DNA from: a virus
DNA length: 38,882 nucleotides
Strand: one strand, 5' to 3'
Virus record (IMG/VR): IMGVR_UViG_3300027782_000166
Span: 1 to 38,882 of that record
Of this stretch, positions 1-9,072 are shown piece after piece (positions within the stretch are counted from its first letter, which is position 1; each line of letters begins with the position of its first letter). The notes under the pieces were generated by a model, which saw only the letters and a program-made list of their open reading frames with translations, was not told the DNA's origin and did not search any database. A program made the translations under genes and the position numbers.

Positions 1-1
1 A

Positions 2-718
2 AACAGATTGTTCACAGCCATGCAATTTCCAAAGAATTACTTTAATGTCGAAGATGCTTCCGTAACCAAAATCACACTATCTGCCCAAGATATTAGAGTT
101 GCAAGACTTATTGAAAGACTTCAAGCTCCTTATGAAGATGCCATGTGGGAAGTAGCCGATAGACACCTAAAACTCCTTGGCTATCCAGAGGAACTTTATT
201 CAGACTTGGCAGTAAAAATGACTCCTCCATCAGAGTGGAGAGAATTAAGCAGAGCCGAAATCACAAGCGCAAGAATTCAAAATGCTGGAGCATTGAAGTC
301 TGGTAATCTTATGTCAGACTATGACATTCTAAACAAGTGGATGGGCTATAGCGAGAATGAAACAAAACTATACATAGCCAGACTCAAAATGCAGAAAATT
401 GAGGATGCCAAGCTTCAAGTTATTGCACAAAACCCAGCACTACTTGGAGTTGGCATACCATCGGCAGAAGATGAAGAAAAAGATAAACCAGAAATTGGAG
501 CAACACCAGAAGGACCAAATCCAGAATTGGCTCCTCCAGAAGCTGGCCCATCACCAGAAGGCATGCCCCCAGAAGCAGCTAGCCCTACGACATCTACAAC
601 TCAGGGCGTACCTTTACCAGAGCCAACACAAGAAGATATATCCAAGTATGACATGTACATACAATCATACTCATCTGACCAAGATGTTGAACCACTTGAT
701 CAGTATGAATATGAATAA
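2..718 (+). CDS. Portal vertex protein, C-terminal part (T4 gp20-like), cut by window edge
   Basis: The reading frame is open to the left edge (frame starting at base 2), so only the last ~239 residues are seen. The visible part reads like the C-terminal region of T4-type portals: a short NRLFTAMQFPKNYF block, then a helical stretch on the pattern of the conserved portal segment (FxxFIxRLR-like, here RVARLIERL) and a segment with a serine and aspartate before a long helix (MSDYDILNKWMGYSENE). The last ~80 residues are a Pro/Glu/Ala-rich tail without obvious fold. Position fits: in T4-like phages gp20 lies just upstream of the core protein, protease, scaffold and capsid genes, which follow here. 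The portal forms the dodecameric ring at the DNA-packaging vertex. The family call rests on these weak motifs plus gene order. Confidence 0.72.
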   Translation, partial: NRLFTAMQFPKNYFNVEDASVTKITLSAQDIRVARLIERLQAPYEDAMWEVADRHLKLLGYPEELYSDLAVKMTPPSEWRELSRAEITSARIQNAGALKSGNLMSDYDILNKWMGYSENETKLYIARLKMQKIEDAKLQVIAQNPALLGVGIPSAEDEEKDKPEIGATPEGPNPELAPPEAGPSPEGMPPEAASPTTSTTQGVPLPEPTQEDISKYDMYIQSYSSDQDVEPLDQYEYE

Positions 719-719
719 T

Positions 720-1223
720 TTATTGTTGATTTGAGCTTATATTGATTGACATGTCAAACTTGTCCACAATGATCTTAGGGGCTCCAACTATTACATTAAC
801 AAGTCTTCCCTTGTCATTGCGATAAACACTTAATCTTCTAACAGTTTTTTGCAGTTTTATTTCATTGTTTTCATAACTTAAATTTACATTGCAAACCAAG
901 TCGTACATTTCGGTTTTTTCGTCATCATTCACGGTAGAAATTACCAGCTTGCCCGACTCGTTGACTATGTCCCTGCTTGTAAGATTTGCTCCCACTTTTA
1001 TTGGGTTCATTTCAAAAGTTTTGTTTGTCTGATCAAAGTACAAGGTTTTTGAATCCAAAAAACCTAATTTTTTTAAAAATTCTTCCTTGTCCTTAATCAA
1101 CACAATATTTTTACCTTTTATTGCCTCAATCATACAACATGATGTTAAACAAAACATGTTGCTCAAACAACATCCAAGGTTACAAAACCAAAACCAACAA
1201 TTTTTAAGTTTTTGTGTAAGCAT
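720..1223 (-). CDS. Hypothetical protein with Cys-rich hydrophobic N-terminus
   Basis: A 167-aa frame, convergent with the portal gene (1-base gap). I do not recognise the family. The N-terminus (residues ~9-31) is rich in Cys, Phe and Trp and could be a membrane anchor or lipoprotein-like signal. The rest is a mixed alpha/beta soluble domain with charged residues. The start ATG overlaps the 3' end of the upstream gene by 20 bases, which suggests translational coupling; an internal ATG at residue 31 would remove the hydrophobic part and give a fully soluble protein. It is probably expressed with the neighbouring minus-strand gene at 1204-1494. Confidence 0.55.
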   Translation of the reverse strand: MLTQKLKNCWFWFCNLGCCLSNMFCLTSCCMIEAIKGKNIVLIKDKEEFLKKLGFLDSKTLYFDQTNKTFEMNPIKVGANLTSRDIVNESGKLVISTVNDDEKTEMYDLVCNVNLSYENNEIKLQKTVRRLSVYRNDKGRLVNVIVGAPKIIVDKFDMSINISSNQQ

Positions 1224-1494
1224 ATCCTAGTCCGTCTTGTTTTGGGTCTTTTTCACTCAACTTTAATTCATACTTCAGGTTATCTATTTCAGATTTAATG
1301 AATTCATTTTTGTGTTTGAAGTTTTCCAAGAACTCAATACACTCTTTTGTGTACTTCGGGAATATTTCACGGAAAAGATCGGCAGCTATATCAGTTATCT
1401 GCCTCTGCTTGTTGGGAGGAATTTCACTATAAAATGACTTCGCTTGAGAGTCTGTTAAGTTTGATTCCTTTATGTAATCAGCAAATCTTTTCAT
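1204..1494 (-). CDS. Small protein with capsid-targeting-like leader
   Basis: A 96-aa frame with a good ribosome-binding site (GAGGG six bases from ATG). It begins MKRFADYIKES, an amphipathic leader ending in IKE, the same layout as the T4 internal-protein capsid-targeting sequence (MKTYQEFIAE in T4 IPIII as I recall it) that the prohead protease cuts after IxE/LxE. The rest is helical and strongly charged, with no domain I recognise. Inference: an internal head protein cleaved after Glu10. It sits on the opposite strand between the portal gene and the large head protein gene. The alternative is a plain hypothetical regulator. Confidence 0.6.
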   Translation of the reverse strand: MKRFADYIKESNLTDSQAKSFYSEIPPNKQRQITDIAADLFREIFPKYTKECIEFLENFKHKNEFIKSEIDNLKYELKLSEKDPKQDGLGYAYTKT

Positions 1495-1629
1495 ATTCCC
1501 TCAATAAATTCGAGTTTGTTGCATAAATACAAATGTTTAATGCTTTTGTTTATCTTATTAAAAATAAAAAGATAAACTCTATTGCTATATAAGCTTGCAA
1601 GTGAAATATAGTTTTTTTTGGAGACTAGC

Positions 1630-3423
1630 ATGAAGAAAAAATTAATAAATTTCGATGTTTTTAAGCAAATCGAAAATAGTTCAATCACCAACGCTGAGAA
1701 GGAGCTTACCGAAGCATCCGAAATGTTAGCCAAGGTGTTAGGCAAAGAGAGGCTAGACCTCCATTGCATCAACGAAAATTTCGTTACCTTCTTAAACCAA
1801 GACGGTAATCTTGTCCACGCTAATTACAGCATGGACGGAGACAAAATTCTTCTTGAAAATATTCAAGAGCTTGTCCTTGACCAAGACAGCGTCAAGAACA
1901 CAACAAAGAACCTCTTAGAAGGAATGGTTGATGCCATCCTTGATGAAAAGAACGAAGAAGCAGCAGCAAAGTTCTCCGAGTACTTCTCAGTACCCCTACT
2001 TCGTGCTTCCCTCCGTGAAGGCGTTGTCCTAGAGGGCAAAAAGCCAAAGAAGGGTGTAATTCCTCCCCAACTCGCAGCTTTTCTCAAGAAGAAAAAGGGT
2101 GAAAAGGCCGAGAAACCCGGAGCCGATAAGGACGAGTGCATGAAGAGTGAATTGGCTTCCAAAAAAGGAATGCTCAAACACTCCAAGGGCCGTATGAAAA
2201 AGGTTGCCGAGAAGATGCACGAAGCTAAGGTCAATTCACTAAAGACCCTAGCTGACAATGTTCTCGAATTCGTTGATTTCCAAGAGAATGGAACCGCTTA
2301 CCAGAACTTCAGAGTTCAAAAAGATAAGAGCGGAAATGTCACAACCGTATCAATTCCAACCGCCCAAGTCCGCAATGAAGGCAAAGTGGTCGCTATGCAC
2401 CACAAAAAGGGTGGCAAGAAGGTTAAGGAAGGTCGCAAAGGCGCTTGGGAATGCACCAAGATGGAATCTACTTGGATTCGTGCCATCAACGACCTAAAGA
2501 GATACAACGCCATAAGCGACAACACAGGCCTGCAAAATTGCTTCGAGAATGTAGCAGCAGCTTGGCCAGACCTACTCTTCCTCACAAAGGACGAGTTGTC
2601 AGCAAGAATTAACGAGACTCTTGAGACTTCAGGAGCCAACAACTACGACAGCGACACCTGTGAGTTCCTAGCTGACGGAATCCTCAGAACAGCCCACAAG
2701 GCTTTCTCTGAGAATGTCTGCAAGATTTACGAAGCTGCCGGAAGAAACCCAGTTGTTGATGACTACAACGACTTTATCAATCTTTCAGAAAAGGTGCTTC
2801 ACATGATCGACGCTCAAGAAGGCAAATTCATGCAAGTATTCTCCGATCTATATCGTGGCCTGACCGAGGTTTATCGTGCAGCCCAACAAGCCGGAGACTC
2901 AGCCACAAGCGCAGAGACAGCTTCCCTATTGGCTGATGTTGAGGAAGTCCTCAACAAGAAGCAACCCGCAAGCATGCGTGTTGCCCTAGAGTCCGCACTC
3001 TATCTGCAAACCTTGGCCGAATCTTCCGATATGGACAGCGATACTTGGCATGTTGCCAAACCACATGTATCCCTATCAGGAGATAACCCCGCTATTCACA
3101 AGTACGCAGATGTCAACGGCTCCCCCGGCGCTCACCCCGGACCTTTCAAGAGCAGCCCAGTTTCCGATGGCAAGAGCGTTCACGCTAATGTCGAGGACTA
3201 CTACACCGCTATGAAGGGCTCCGAAGTGTTCCCCAATGTAAGCAACCCCTATGTGCCAAAAGCCGGTGCTTTCAAGATCAAAGGCGAGAAGAGCGTTGAA
3301 GATGAAAATGAATACACAAACATGTCTGGCGCAGATGTCCTGCCCAACTTGAAGAACCCCTACATCCCTGACCATGGAATGACAATGCAAGACTCACTTA
3401 AGCTCCTAATGGGCAGCGAGTGA
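1630..3423 (+). CDS. Large probable head structural protein (598 aa)
   Basis: Start chosen at ATG 1630 because GGAG lies 6-7 bases upstream; a TTG twelve bases earlier is less likely. Family not recognised. N-terminal ~130 residues are helical; residues ~135-215 are Lys-rich (KKKKGEKAEK); the middle is helical; the C-terminal ~90 residues carry two copies of a motif Y-x-x-M-x-G-(D/E)-V-x-P-N-x-x-N-P-Y-(V/I)-P (around residues 530-580). Codon use is much richer in C-ending codons than nearby accessory genes, like the scaffold and capsid genes, implying high expression. Its place between portal and protease is where T4 has prohead-core genes gp67/gp68, so a head-core or head-structural role is inferred from position only. 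Confidence 0.75.
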   Translation: MKKKLINFDVFKQIENSSITNAEKELTEASEMLAKVLGKERLDLHCINENFVTFLNQDGNLVHANYSMDGDKILLENIQELVLDQDSVKNTTKNLLEGMVDAILDEKNEEAAAKFSEYFSVPLLRASLREGVVLEGKKPKKGVIPPQLAAFLKKKKGEKAEKPGADKDECMKSELASKKGMLKHSKGRMKKVAEKMHEAKVNSLKTLADNVLEFVDFQENGTAYQNFRVQKDKSGNVTTVSIPTAQVRNEGKVVAMHHKKGGKKVKEGRKGAWECTKMESTWIRAINDLKRYNAISDNTGLQNCFENVAAAWPDLLFLTKDELSARINETLETSGANNYDSDTCEFLADGILRTAHKAFSENVCKIYEAAGRNPVVDDYNDFINLSEKVLHMIDAQEGKFMQVFSDLYRGLTEVYRAAQQAGDSATSAETASLLADVEEVLNKKQPASMRVALESALYLQTLAESSDMDSDTWHVAKPHVSLSGDNPAIHKYADVNGSPGAHPGPFKSSPVSDGKSVHANVEDYYTAMKGSEVFPNVSNPYVPKAGAFKIKGEKSVEDENEYTNMSGADVLPNLKNPYIPDHGMTMQDSLKLLMGSE

Positions 3424-3457
3424 ATTTAACCCACTATCAAGTAGTAAAGGATAAAGT

Positions 3458-4123
3458 ATGTCTAATATATTATTAATAGATTGCTGCTTAAATAGTGGAA
3501 TCGAACTGAGCTTGAATGAGTCTTCCGACAGAGGACTCACCAAGTTCAGGGGCAAATTCCAAGAAGCCAACAAAGAAAACAAAAACCGAAGAGTCTATAC
3601 CTACGAGGTTCTAGACGAAAATGTCAGTAAACTCAATGAATGCATTAAAGCCAGAGGTCTCGTCGGTGAACTCGATCACCCCGAAGATTCCATCATTCAC
3701 TTTGAGAAAGCCTCCCATGTAATCACAAAATTATGGTGGGAAGGAAATGTCATGATGGGAGAAGGAGAAATCCTAAACACCCCACACGGCAAAATTCTCA
3801 AAGCTTTAATTAATGATGGTGTCAGAGTTGGCGTTTCTTCAAGAGGCGTTGGCAATGGTAAAGTGAATGAAAACGGCGTTCTAGTTATTAGTGAGTCTTA
3901 CAAGCTAATTACCTTTGATGTCGTTGCCGACCCCTCTACTTACGCTGCCTTCCAGCGTAAAGTTGTAAGTACTAAGGAAAGTAAAGAGAACCTTCCCGAA
4001 GAAAATTACAAAATTCAAGCAAAAAATGAAGTTTTCAAAACTTCTGTAAACAAAGATGCATTAATTGCTTGTTTGGGAAATATGGTAAGTTCAAGGGTTA
4101 AAGACATAACAACTAAACTTTAA
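3458..4123 (+). CDS. Prohead maturation protease, T4 gp21-like
   Basis: 221 aa, close to T4 gp21 length. It carries the family hallmarks: GELDHP with the catalytic histidine (about residue 74), GVSSRG with the catalytic serine (about residue 129), and a following D-V-V-A-D-P-S segment. These are typical of the gp21/herpesvirus-assemblin-fold prohead proteases. The enzyme sits in the prohead core, activates itself, and cuts scaffold, capsid and internal proteins mainly after LxE or IxE, clearing the head before DNA packaging. AAAGGA lies 7 bases upstream of the ATG. Gene order (before scaffold and capsid genes) matches T4. Many proteins in this window carry LxE/IxE sites near their N-termini that could be its substrates. 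Confidence 0.92.
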   Translation: MSNILLIDCCLNSGIELSLNESSDRGLTKFRGKFQEANKENKNRRVYTYEVLDENVSKLNECIKARGLVGELDHPEDSIIHFEKASHVITKLWWEGNVMMGEGEILNTPHGKILKALINDGVRVGVSSRGVGNGKVNENGVLVISESYKLITFDVVADPSTYAAFQRKVVSTKESKENLPEENYKIQAKNEVFKTSVNKDALIACLGNMVSSRVKDITTKL

Positions 4124-4143
4124 AAAATTAAAAAATTAAATTT

Positions 4144-4185
4144 AAACAAGCCTAATTTTATTTATAAATAAAATTAGGCTTGTTT
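4144..4185. terminator. Bidirectional terminator between protease and endonuclease genes
   Basis: A perfect 21+21-base palindrome (arm begins AAACAAGCCTAATTTTATTT) followed by T-runs on both strands. It lies between two convergent genes, and its right arm contains the stop codon and last residues of the minus-strand endonuclease gene, so it serves both transcripts. Confidence 0.88.
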
Positions 4186-5184
4186 TTTAATCTCTTGATA
4201 ACAAGACCACTTTCTCGTCATTCTGGGTATGTCAACAGAGAGTAATTTAGCAATCAAGACTTTTAATCTAATACCAGTAATTGCGTACCTGCACATATAT
4301 TTTTTGACAAAGTTTACATTTGATTCTTTTTTTCCTATAGGTGGAACCCATTTATCAAAATATTTTTTAATCCAATTTAACATTTCTTCAGTACCATATA
4401 TTTTAATACTGTAGTCTGAATTTATTCCTTTGCTACTTAAATATCCATCTCCATCTCCATCTATGTACCCACAGATAAAACTTATAACATTTGAACAGGC
4501 TTTTATGTTTGGAGGCTTAAGTGTATTTGATTTTCTTGGAGTAATGTTGTAAATTAACATTAAATCTTCTGTCCATTTTTCAGCAGAGTGTAAATTAATT
4601 AGGCATTGATTTTCTTTTTTCAAATCAAATATTTTTCCATTGTGGTTTATATCTTTCTGAAACCTACACAAGTGATCTTTATCTTTTCCATGCAATCGAA
4701 CAGAAACCGTATTTTTTTTAGGCAACACACAGCCACCTGCTGCTAAAACTCCAGCCCAATAACAAGTTAAATTGGATATTTTAGAAAAAAATGAATAATT
4801 ATAAATGTTTTTTATACCCTTGCCTTTACGAGCAGACTTGTTAACAAAAGATACATTTCCTTTTAATTTTAGAAATTTAGCTCTTGATTTAATAAAACTT
4901 TTATCAACACCTTTTAATGCTATAGAAATATCGTTTCTTGAAAATTTTCCATACATTCTTTTCAAGATTTCATCCTGATCTTCATTCCAATTATGAGATT
5001 TGCAAAATCTACATCCTTTATTTTTTTGAATTCTTTCTTTAAATTTATTTAAAGAAATAGTAGAAATATTACCACAAAAACACTTGTATTTTAAAGGAAA
5101 AGATGAATGCTCATAAGAATCAAGCAAAAGACAATTATATAATACAAATATTTTTTCAACTTGTACTTGTGTAAGTTTTTTCAT
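4174..5184 (-). CDS. LAGLIDADG homing endonuclease with N-terminal zinc finger and SANT-like region
   Basis: 336 aa. From the N-terminus: a four-cysteine zinc-finger-like module (C-x-C near 34-36 and C-x-x-C near 58-61); a Myb/SANT-like segment beginning WNEDQDEILKRMYGKF; then two LAGLIDADG-type helices, YWAGVLAAGG and FICGYIDGDG, the second with the catalytic acidic residue. Two motifs in one chain imply a monomeric double-strand endonuclease. It is freestanding, opposite in strand to the flanking head genes, and AT-rich compared with them, as expected for an inserted selfish gene. There is no clear ribosome-binding site before ATG 5184. The likely target is a homologous locus lacking the insertion in related phages. 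Confidence 0.88.
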   Translation of the reverse strand: MKKLTQVQVEKIFVLYNCLLLDSYEHSSFPLKYKCFCGNISTISLNKFKERIQKNKGCRFCKSHNWNEDQDEILKRMYGKFSRNDISIALKGVDKSFIKSRAKFLKLKGNVSFVNKSARKGKGIKNIYNYSFFSKISNLTCYWAGVLAAGGCVLPKKNTVSVRLHGKDKDHLCRFQKDINHNGKIFDLKKENQCLINLHSAEKWTEDLMLIYNITPRKSNTLKPPNIKACSNVISFICGYIDGDGDGYLSSKGINSDYSIKIYGTEEMLNWIKKYFDKWVPPIGKKESNVNFVKKYMCRYAITGIRLKVLIAKLLSVDIPRMTRKWSCYQEIKKQA

Positions 5185-5331
5185 AATGTTTTAAAATTTT
5201 TAAATTGATGCATAATTATTATATACAATTAATCTCAAAAGATAAGATGTTTTTGCTCCGATGGGTATAATGACTTTTTTTTTGAGAAAAAATTGACATG
5301 TGTGCATACATAAAAAATACGAGGTCAATAT

Positions 5332-6243
5332 ATGGAAAACAAAATTTTTGAATCATTAAAAAAAATGCTTCCTGAGAATGAAGTTAAGGAAGTTTCCAGC
5401 GTCATTAGCGAGATGATTGAGAACGCTAAGGACGAAATGGAAAAAGAGTATAATAAGAACCTAGAAGAGGCTTATGCTCAGCTTTCCGGTGAACTCGCTT
5501 CTGCTGAGAAGACAGCTTACGAGGGATACCAAGAAGCTTATGAGATCATCAACGATCTCCGCACTCGCCTAGAAGTTCAAAATCAAGAATTCGACGCTCA
5601 ACTAGAAGAAGGTTACGAAGAAGCCTACCAAATGCTTCTAGCTGAACGCAATTCCAAGAGCCAAGTCGAAGTCGATCTCTACGAAGAGTACGACCAAAAG
5701 CTAGCTGAGATGAAAGCCTATATCGTGGAGAAAGTTGATCAATTCCTCCAATACAAGGGCTCCGAAATCTACGAGCAAGCCAAGAAAGACTTGGTTAACG
5801 ATCCCCGCATCCTTGAACACAAGGTTGCCCTAGACAAGATAGTTAATATCACATCCGACTACTTGAGCGACGAAGACAAATCCTTCGCAACCGCCTCAAA
5901 GATAGAAGAAGCCAGCAAGGCTATCGAGGAACTCCGTGGTCAACTACGCATCATGGAAGCCCGCAACATCAGACTCAGCACAGACAACACCCGTCTAACC
6001 GAGTCCGTTCGCAGAGTTTCCCATAATGTCATCACAGAGGCCGCTAAGCCAGCAGCAGCTGCTGCCAAGAAAACAAAAGTCTTGACAGAGCAGAAAGAAA
6101 GAACCCTGAAAGTAAAGAACGCAAGCGGGAGAGGACATGTAGACACCGAAAATGTTCAAGTCATCGCTGAATTCAACGATAACTCAAACGGTGCAGTTAA
6201 CGATTTGCTCGTTCTTTCAGGTGTGAAGAAATCCAAGAATTAA
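5332..6243 (+). CDS. Prohead scaffold/core protein, T4 gp22-like
   Basis: 303 aa, highly charged, mostly Glu/Lys/Gln/Ala with long heptad-like coiled-coil stretches (residues ~20-160 and ~185-225) and an Ala-rich linker near 240. This is the composition and position expected of the T4-type scaffolding core protein, directly upstream of the major capsid protein and downstream of the prohead protease. Sequence similarity cannot be shown by eye, so identity rests on composition plus gene order. It contains LxE/IxE tripeptides (for example VITE, VLTE) suitable for proteolysis during maturation. A GAGG ribosome-binding site precedes the ATG. C-ending codon bias like the capsid gene implies strong expression. 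Confidence 0.82.
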   Translation: MENKIFESLKKMLPENEVKEVSSVISEMIENAKDEMEKEYNKNLEEAYAQLSGELASAEKTAYEGYQEAYEIINDLRTRLEVQNQEFDAQLEEGYEEAYQMLLAERNSKSQVEVDLYEEYDQKLAEMKAYIVEKVDQFLQYKGSEIYEQAKKDLVNDPRILEHKVALDKIVNITSDYLSDEDKSFATASKIEEASKAIEELRGQLRIMEARNIRLSTDNTRLTESVRRVSHNVITEAAKPAAAAAKKTKVLTEQKERTLKVKNASGRGHVDTENVQVIAEFNDNSNGAVNDLLVLSGVKKSKN

Positions 6244-6264
6244 TCATCTTTTTAAGAGGTAACA

Positions 6265-7710
6265 ATGAACGCTAACGCAAGATTTCTAAACGAAGCTAGA
6301 GAAGTAGAAGCAAATTGGTCGAAAACTGGTATTCTCAAGGGCATTGAAGATCCCTTTGTCCGTTCTGCTACAGCAGTTCTTCTTGAGAACCAAAGACTGA
6401 TCAATGAAACTTCCACAGATACTAGCGATGTCGCTCAGTTCAAGAGAATTTCTATTCCTCTTGTTCGTCGTATCTACCCCCAGTTGATCGCAAACAAAAT
6501 TGTTTCCGTTCAACCACTACTCGGACCAACCGGCTTGGTATACTACCTCCGCTTCCGCTATAGCTCCAACAAGGGCTCTATCCGTGGAGCTTCCAACAAC
6601 GGTGGTTTCCCCGGTGATGATGTCAACTCCCTCCAACAGAGAGCATCCGGTGATGCTAATCTTGACATCTTCTACTCCAGCCAGTTCATCCAAAACGAGG
6701 CCACATCAACCTTGGCCCGTGTTGTAAGCGCTGCAACAAACTTCGGTAACCTTGAGCACACCCCAATCCTAGCCGGAACCGTAACCGGAACCGTCTATTA
6801 CAACGGTGTTGCTGCTCAAACCTTCACCGTAAACTCCTCTAGCGTGTTTGTTTTCACAACCATCACCACAGCTTATGCACAAGCTTCCGGCTCCAGCTTG
6901 AACCTCACCACAGGTGAGCTAGTTCTACAGCAAACCGGCACAGCTGGCACAGGCGAGATGTATGTAGTCATAAGCTACGAGTACAACATGGAATGCAACC
7001 AAGATCTCCCCGAAATCAATCTAGTGATTGAATCCGAGGAAATCGCTGCTAAAACCCGTAAGCTCAAGGCTGTATGGTCATATGAGGCTCAACAAGACCT
7101 CCGTAGCCAACACAACCTCGATGCAGAAGCCGAACTAACTGGCGTTCTAGCACAGGAAATTAACCTAGAAATCGACCGTGAAGTTATTCAGGACTTGCGT
7201 AACAACGCCGGTACTGTTGCTGCATGGGATCTAGCCACAGCCCTAGGTGATACAATCAAGGAAAAATACGAAGCTCTATATGTGAAGATCGTTGAGGTCT
7301 CCAATGTAGTCCATCGTAAGACCCTCCGTGGTGGCGCTAACTTCTTGGTCACAAGCCCAGAAGTCGCCTCAATCTTCGAAACAGCCACCGCTGGCTTCGC
7401 TCCCGCTCCTAGCGAGACATTCACCAGCAGCCTAGGCATCCAGTATGTAGGCACCGTAGCTAATCGCTACCGCCTCTATAAAGACCCACTATTCCCAAAT
7501 AACCAAATCCTAATGGGTTACAAGGGCGATAGCTACATGGACAGCGGTTACTTCTACTGCCCATATGTTCCTCTAACACAAACACCAACTGTGCTAGACC
7601 CAGAGAGCTTCTGCCCCCGTAAGGGAATTTTAACTAGGTATGGTAAGAAATTGCTAAGAGAAGGTGCAAAGTTCTATGCAAGGCTATCAATTGCAAATTT
7701 TGTCGTGTGA
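6265..7710 (+). CDS. Major capsid protein, T4 gp23-like
   Basis: 481 aa, 21 bases after the scaffold gene with AAGAGGT before the ATG. Gene order and length fit the HK97-fold major capsid protein of T4-like phages. The N-terminal ~60 residues are helical and include MNANARFLNE and VLLENQ; either LNE or LLE could be the maturation cleavage site (T4 gp23 loses its N-terminal 65 residues at an LxE-type site). Further on, PQLIANKIVSVQPLLGPTG matches the conserved 'IVGVQPMTGPTG' region of gp23 homologues. A Ser/Thr/Gly-rich beta segment (about 165-235) could be an inserted surface domain. Codon use is the most GC-biased in the window, as expected for the most abundant virion protein. Confidence 0.92.
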   Translation: MNANARFLNEAREVEANWSKTGILKGIEDPFVRSATAVLLENQRLINETSTDTSDVAQFKRISIPLVRRIYPQLIANKIVSVQPLLGPTGLVYYLRFRYSSNKGSIRGASNNGGFPGDDVNSLQQRASGDANLDIFYSSQFIQNEATSTLARVVSAATNFGNLEHTPILAGTVTGTVYYNGVAAQTFTVNSSSVFVFTTITTAYAQASGSSLNLTTGELVLQQTGTAGTGEMYVVISYEYNMECNQDLPEINLVIESEEIAAKTRKLKAVWSYEAQQDLRSQHNLDAEAELTGVLAQEINLEIDREVIQDLRNNAGTVAAWDLATALGDTIKEKYEALYVKIVEVSNVVHRKTLRGGANFLVTSPEVASIFETATAGFAPAPSETFTSSLGIQYVGTVANRYRLYKDPLFPNNQILMGYKGDSYMDSGYFYCPYVPLTQTPTVLDPESFCPRKGILTRYGKKLLREGAKFYARLSIANFVV

Positions 7711-7751
7711 CGGAGATACAAATACTCTTTTTATCTCAAGTTAAGTATAAG

Positions 7752-7779
7752 AAAAACCCCGGAGAAATCCGGGGTTTTT
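7752..7779. terminator. Rho-independent terminator after capsid gene
   Basis: The arms AAAAACCCCGG and CCGGGGTTTTT flank a 6-base loop, with a T-run continuing on the plus strand and an A-run before it, so it can stop transcription in both directions. It lies 40 bases after the capsid stop and before the convergent endonuclease gene. Confidence 0.92.
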
Positions 7780-7809
7780 TGTTTTTTAAAAATTATACCT
7801 ATAATATAC

Positions 7810-8976
7810 TTATTTTTTTTGTTCCCAAATTATACCCGGAAAATCTTTTATTATTTCGTAATCAATTTTTACTAAATTGTCAACTTGGTCATCAAACAAC
7901 AGACTATATCTCATGTTGTTTTTATTGCAATAATTTATAGCCGCATCTTGTTTTGCCAAAACAGTAGAATTATCTTTGTCTTTATATGTTTTTGTTTCTT
8001 GGACATGTATTGTATCATCATCAAAATATTTTACTTGAAAATCAGGATAATACAAATGCAAACGACCATCTGCTGGTTTTATGTATTCTATACACAACCC
8101 TTCATAATTATAGAATTCCACAGAAGGATCGTGATTGAGCCAATAATGAAATTTAAGCTCTAAAGATGATAGAAAATATGGCATATCTTTCTTACATTTC
8201 CAAGCTGGAAATCTCCCTCTTGTGTTTGAAAGATATCCACCATTCCATCGCCCATTTGCCATTGCATCTTTAACAGCCTGTCTATTCCTTTCATTCCATT
8301 CTTCCGGTCTTGTTATTCCTTTAGCCCAAGGATTGGCATATGAATCGGCAAGCCATGTGGTGCAATTTTCTCTCAAGTATTCTTTTGCTTCTGGCAGTTG
8401 ATTATAATGTTTAACTCCATATGCATCAAAAGTTGATTGCTGTTGTTTTTCCATCACTTCTGGAATTTGCATTACATTGTTGACACCATGTCGCTCTTGT
8501 ACAGTTTGAAGCATTTTTGCAATTATCTCTGGTGATTGTAAAGGATGTTCAACTCCATATTTTGCAATCATGGCTTCTTTTTGTGCATTTTTTCCTGTAT
8601 CTGTTTTCATATGGTGTTCGGCACCATATCTTTCTATGGAAGTTTTAATTCTTTTTTTATTTCTCTGTTCAACAAAATTAGGATCTTCAAATTGCTGTTT
8701 TCTGGATTCAATTGCTTCTTGCGAATTCATTGGCAAAACGCCACCATATTTTTCATCAATAGTAGCTGCAATTTTCATTTGAACTTCTGGTTTTTTTGAT
8801 GGATTATCGTCGCTTTTTAGCCAACATTTTTTACAAATATGCTTAGAATTATTCTTCGTGAAATTTTTGTTTGCATCAACCCATTTCATTTCCCTTTCAA
8901 TTTTGCAGTCACAATCATACTTGATTTTAACTTTAGTTGTGGTAAAAAGTGTTTCAGGCAATTCTTGCATGTACAT
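7810..8976 (-). CDS. Homing endonuclease with PD-(D/E)XK nuclease domain
   Basis: 388 aa from ATG 8976, chosen because GGAG lies 8-9 bases upstream; a longer frame to 9039 lacks a site. N-terminus: zinc-finger-like C-x-C...C-x-x-C. Middle: about five degenerate repeats of a YGVxHPxQxPEI-type motif, typical of phage homing endonucleases, probably DNA-reading helices. C-terminus: a PD-(D/E)XK-like nuclease core with a preceding Glu (SSLELKFHYWL), then YYPDF, then QETK (Asp and E-x-K active-site residues). It is convergent with the capsid gene and separated by a terminator, a typical freestanding homing-endonuclease position beside a conserved phage gene. Confidence 0.82.
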   Translation of the reverse strand: MYMQELPETLFTTTKVKIKYDCDCKIEREMKWVDANKNFTKNNSKHICKKCWLKSDDNPSKKPEVQMKIAATIDEKYGGVLPMNSQEAIESRKQQFEDPNFVEQRNKKRIKTSIERYGAEHHMKTDTGKNAQKEAMIAKYGVEHPLQSPEIIAKMLQTVQERHGVNNVMQIPEVMEKQQQSTFDAYGVKHYNQLPEAKEYLRENCTTWLADSYANPWAKGITRPEEWNERNRQAVKDAMANGRWNGGYLSNTRGRFPAWKCKKDMPYFLSSLELKFHYWLNHDPSVEFYNYEGLCIEYIKPADGRLHLYYPDFQVKYFDDDTIHVQETKTYKDKDNSTVLAKQDAAINYCNKNNMRYSLLFDDQVDNLVKIDYEIIKDFPGIIWEQKK

Positions 8977-9072
8977 GTGGTATCTCCTTAGTGAATTTAA
9001 TGAATGTATTATTATATAGTAAATCAAACATAAAAACAAACATGAATTTAAATATTATTTGAGTTCAGTTGT

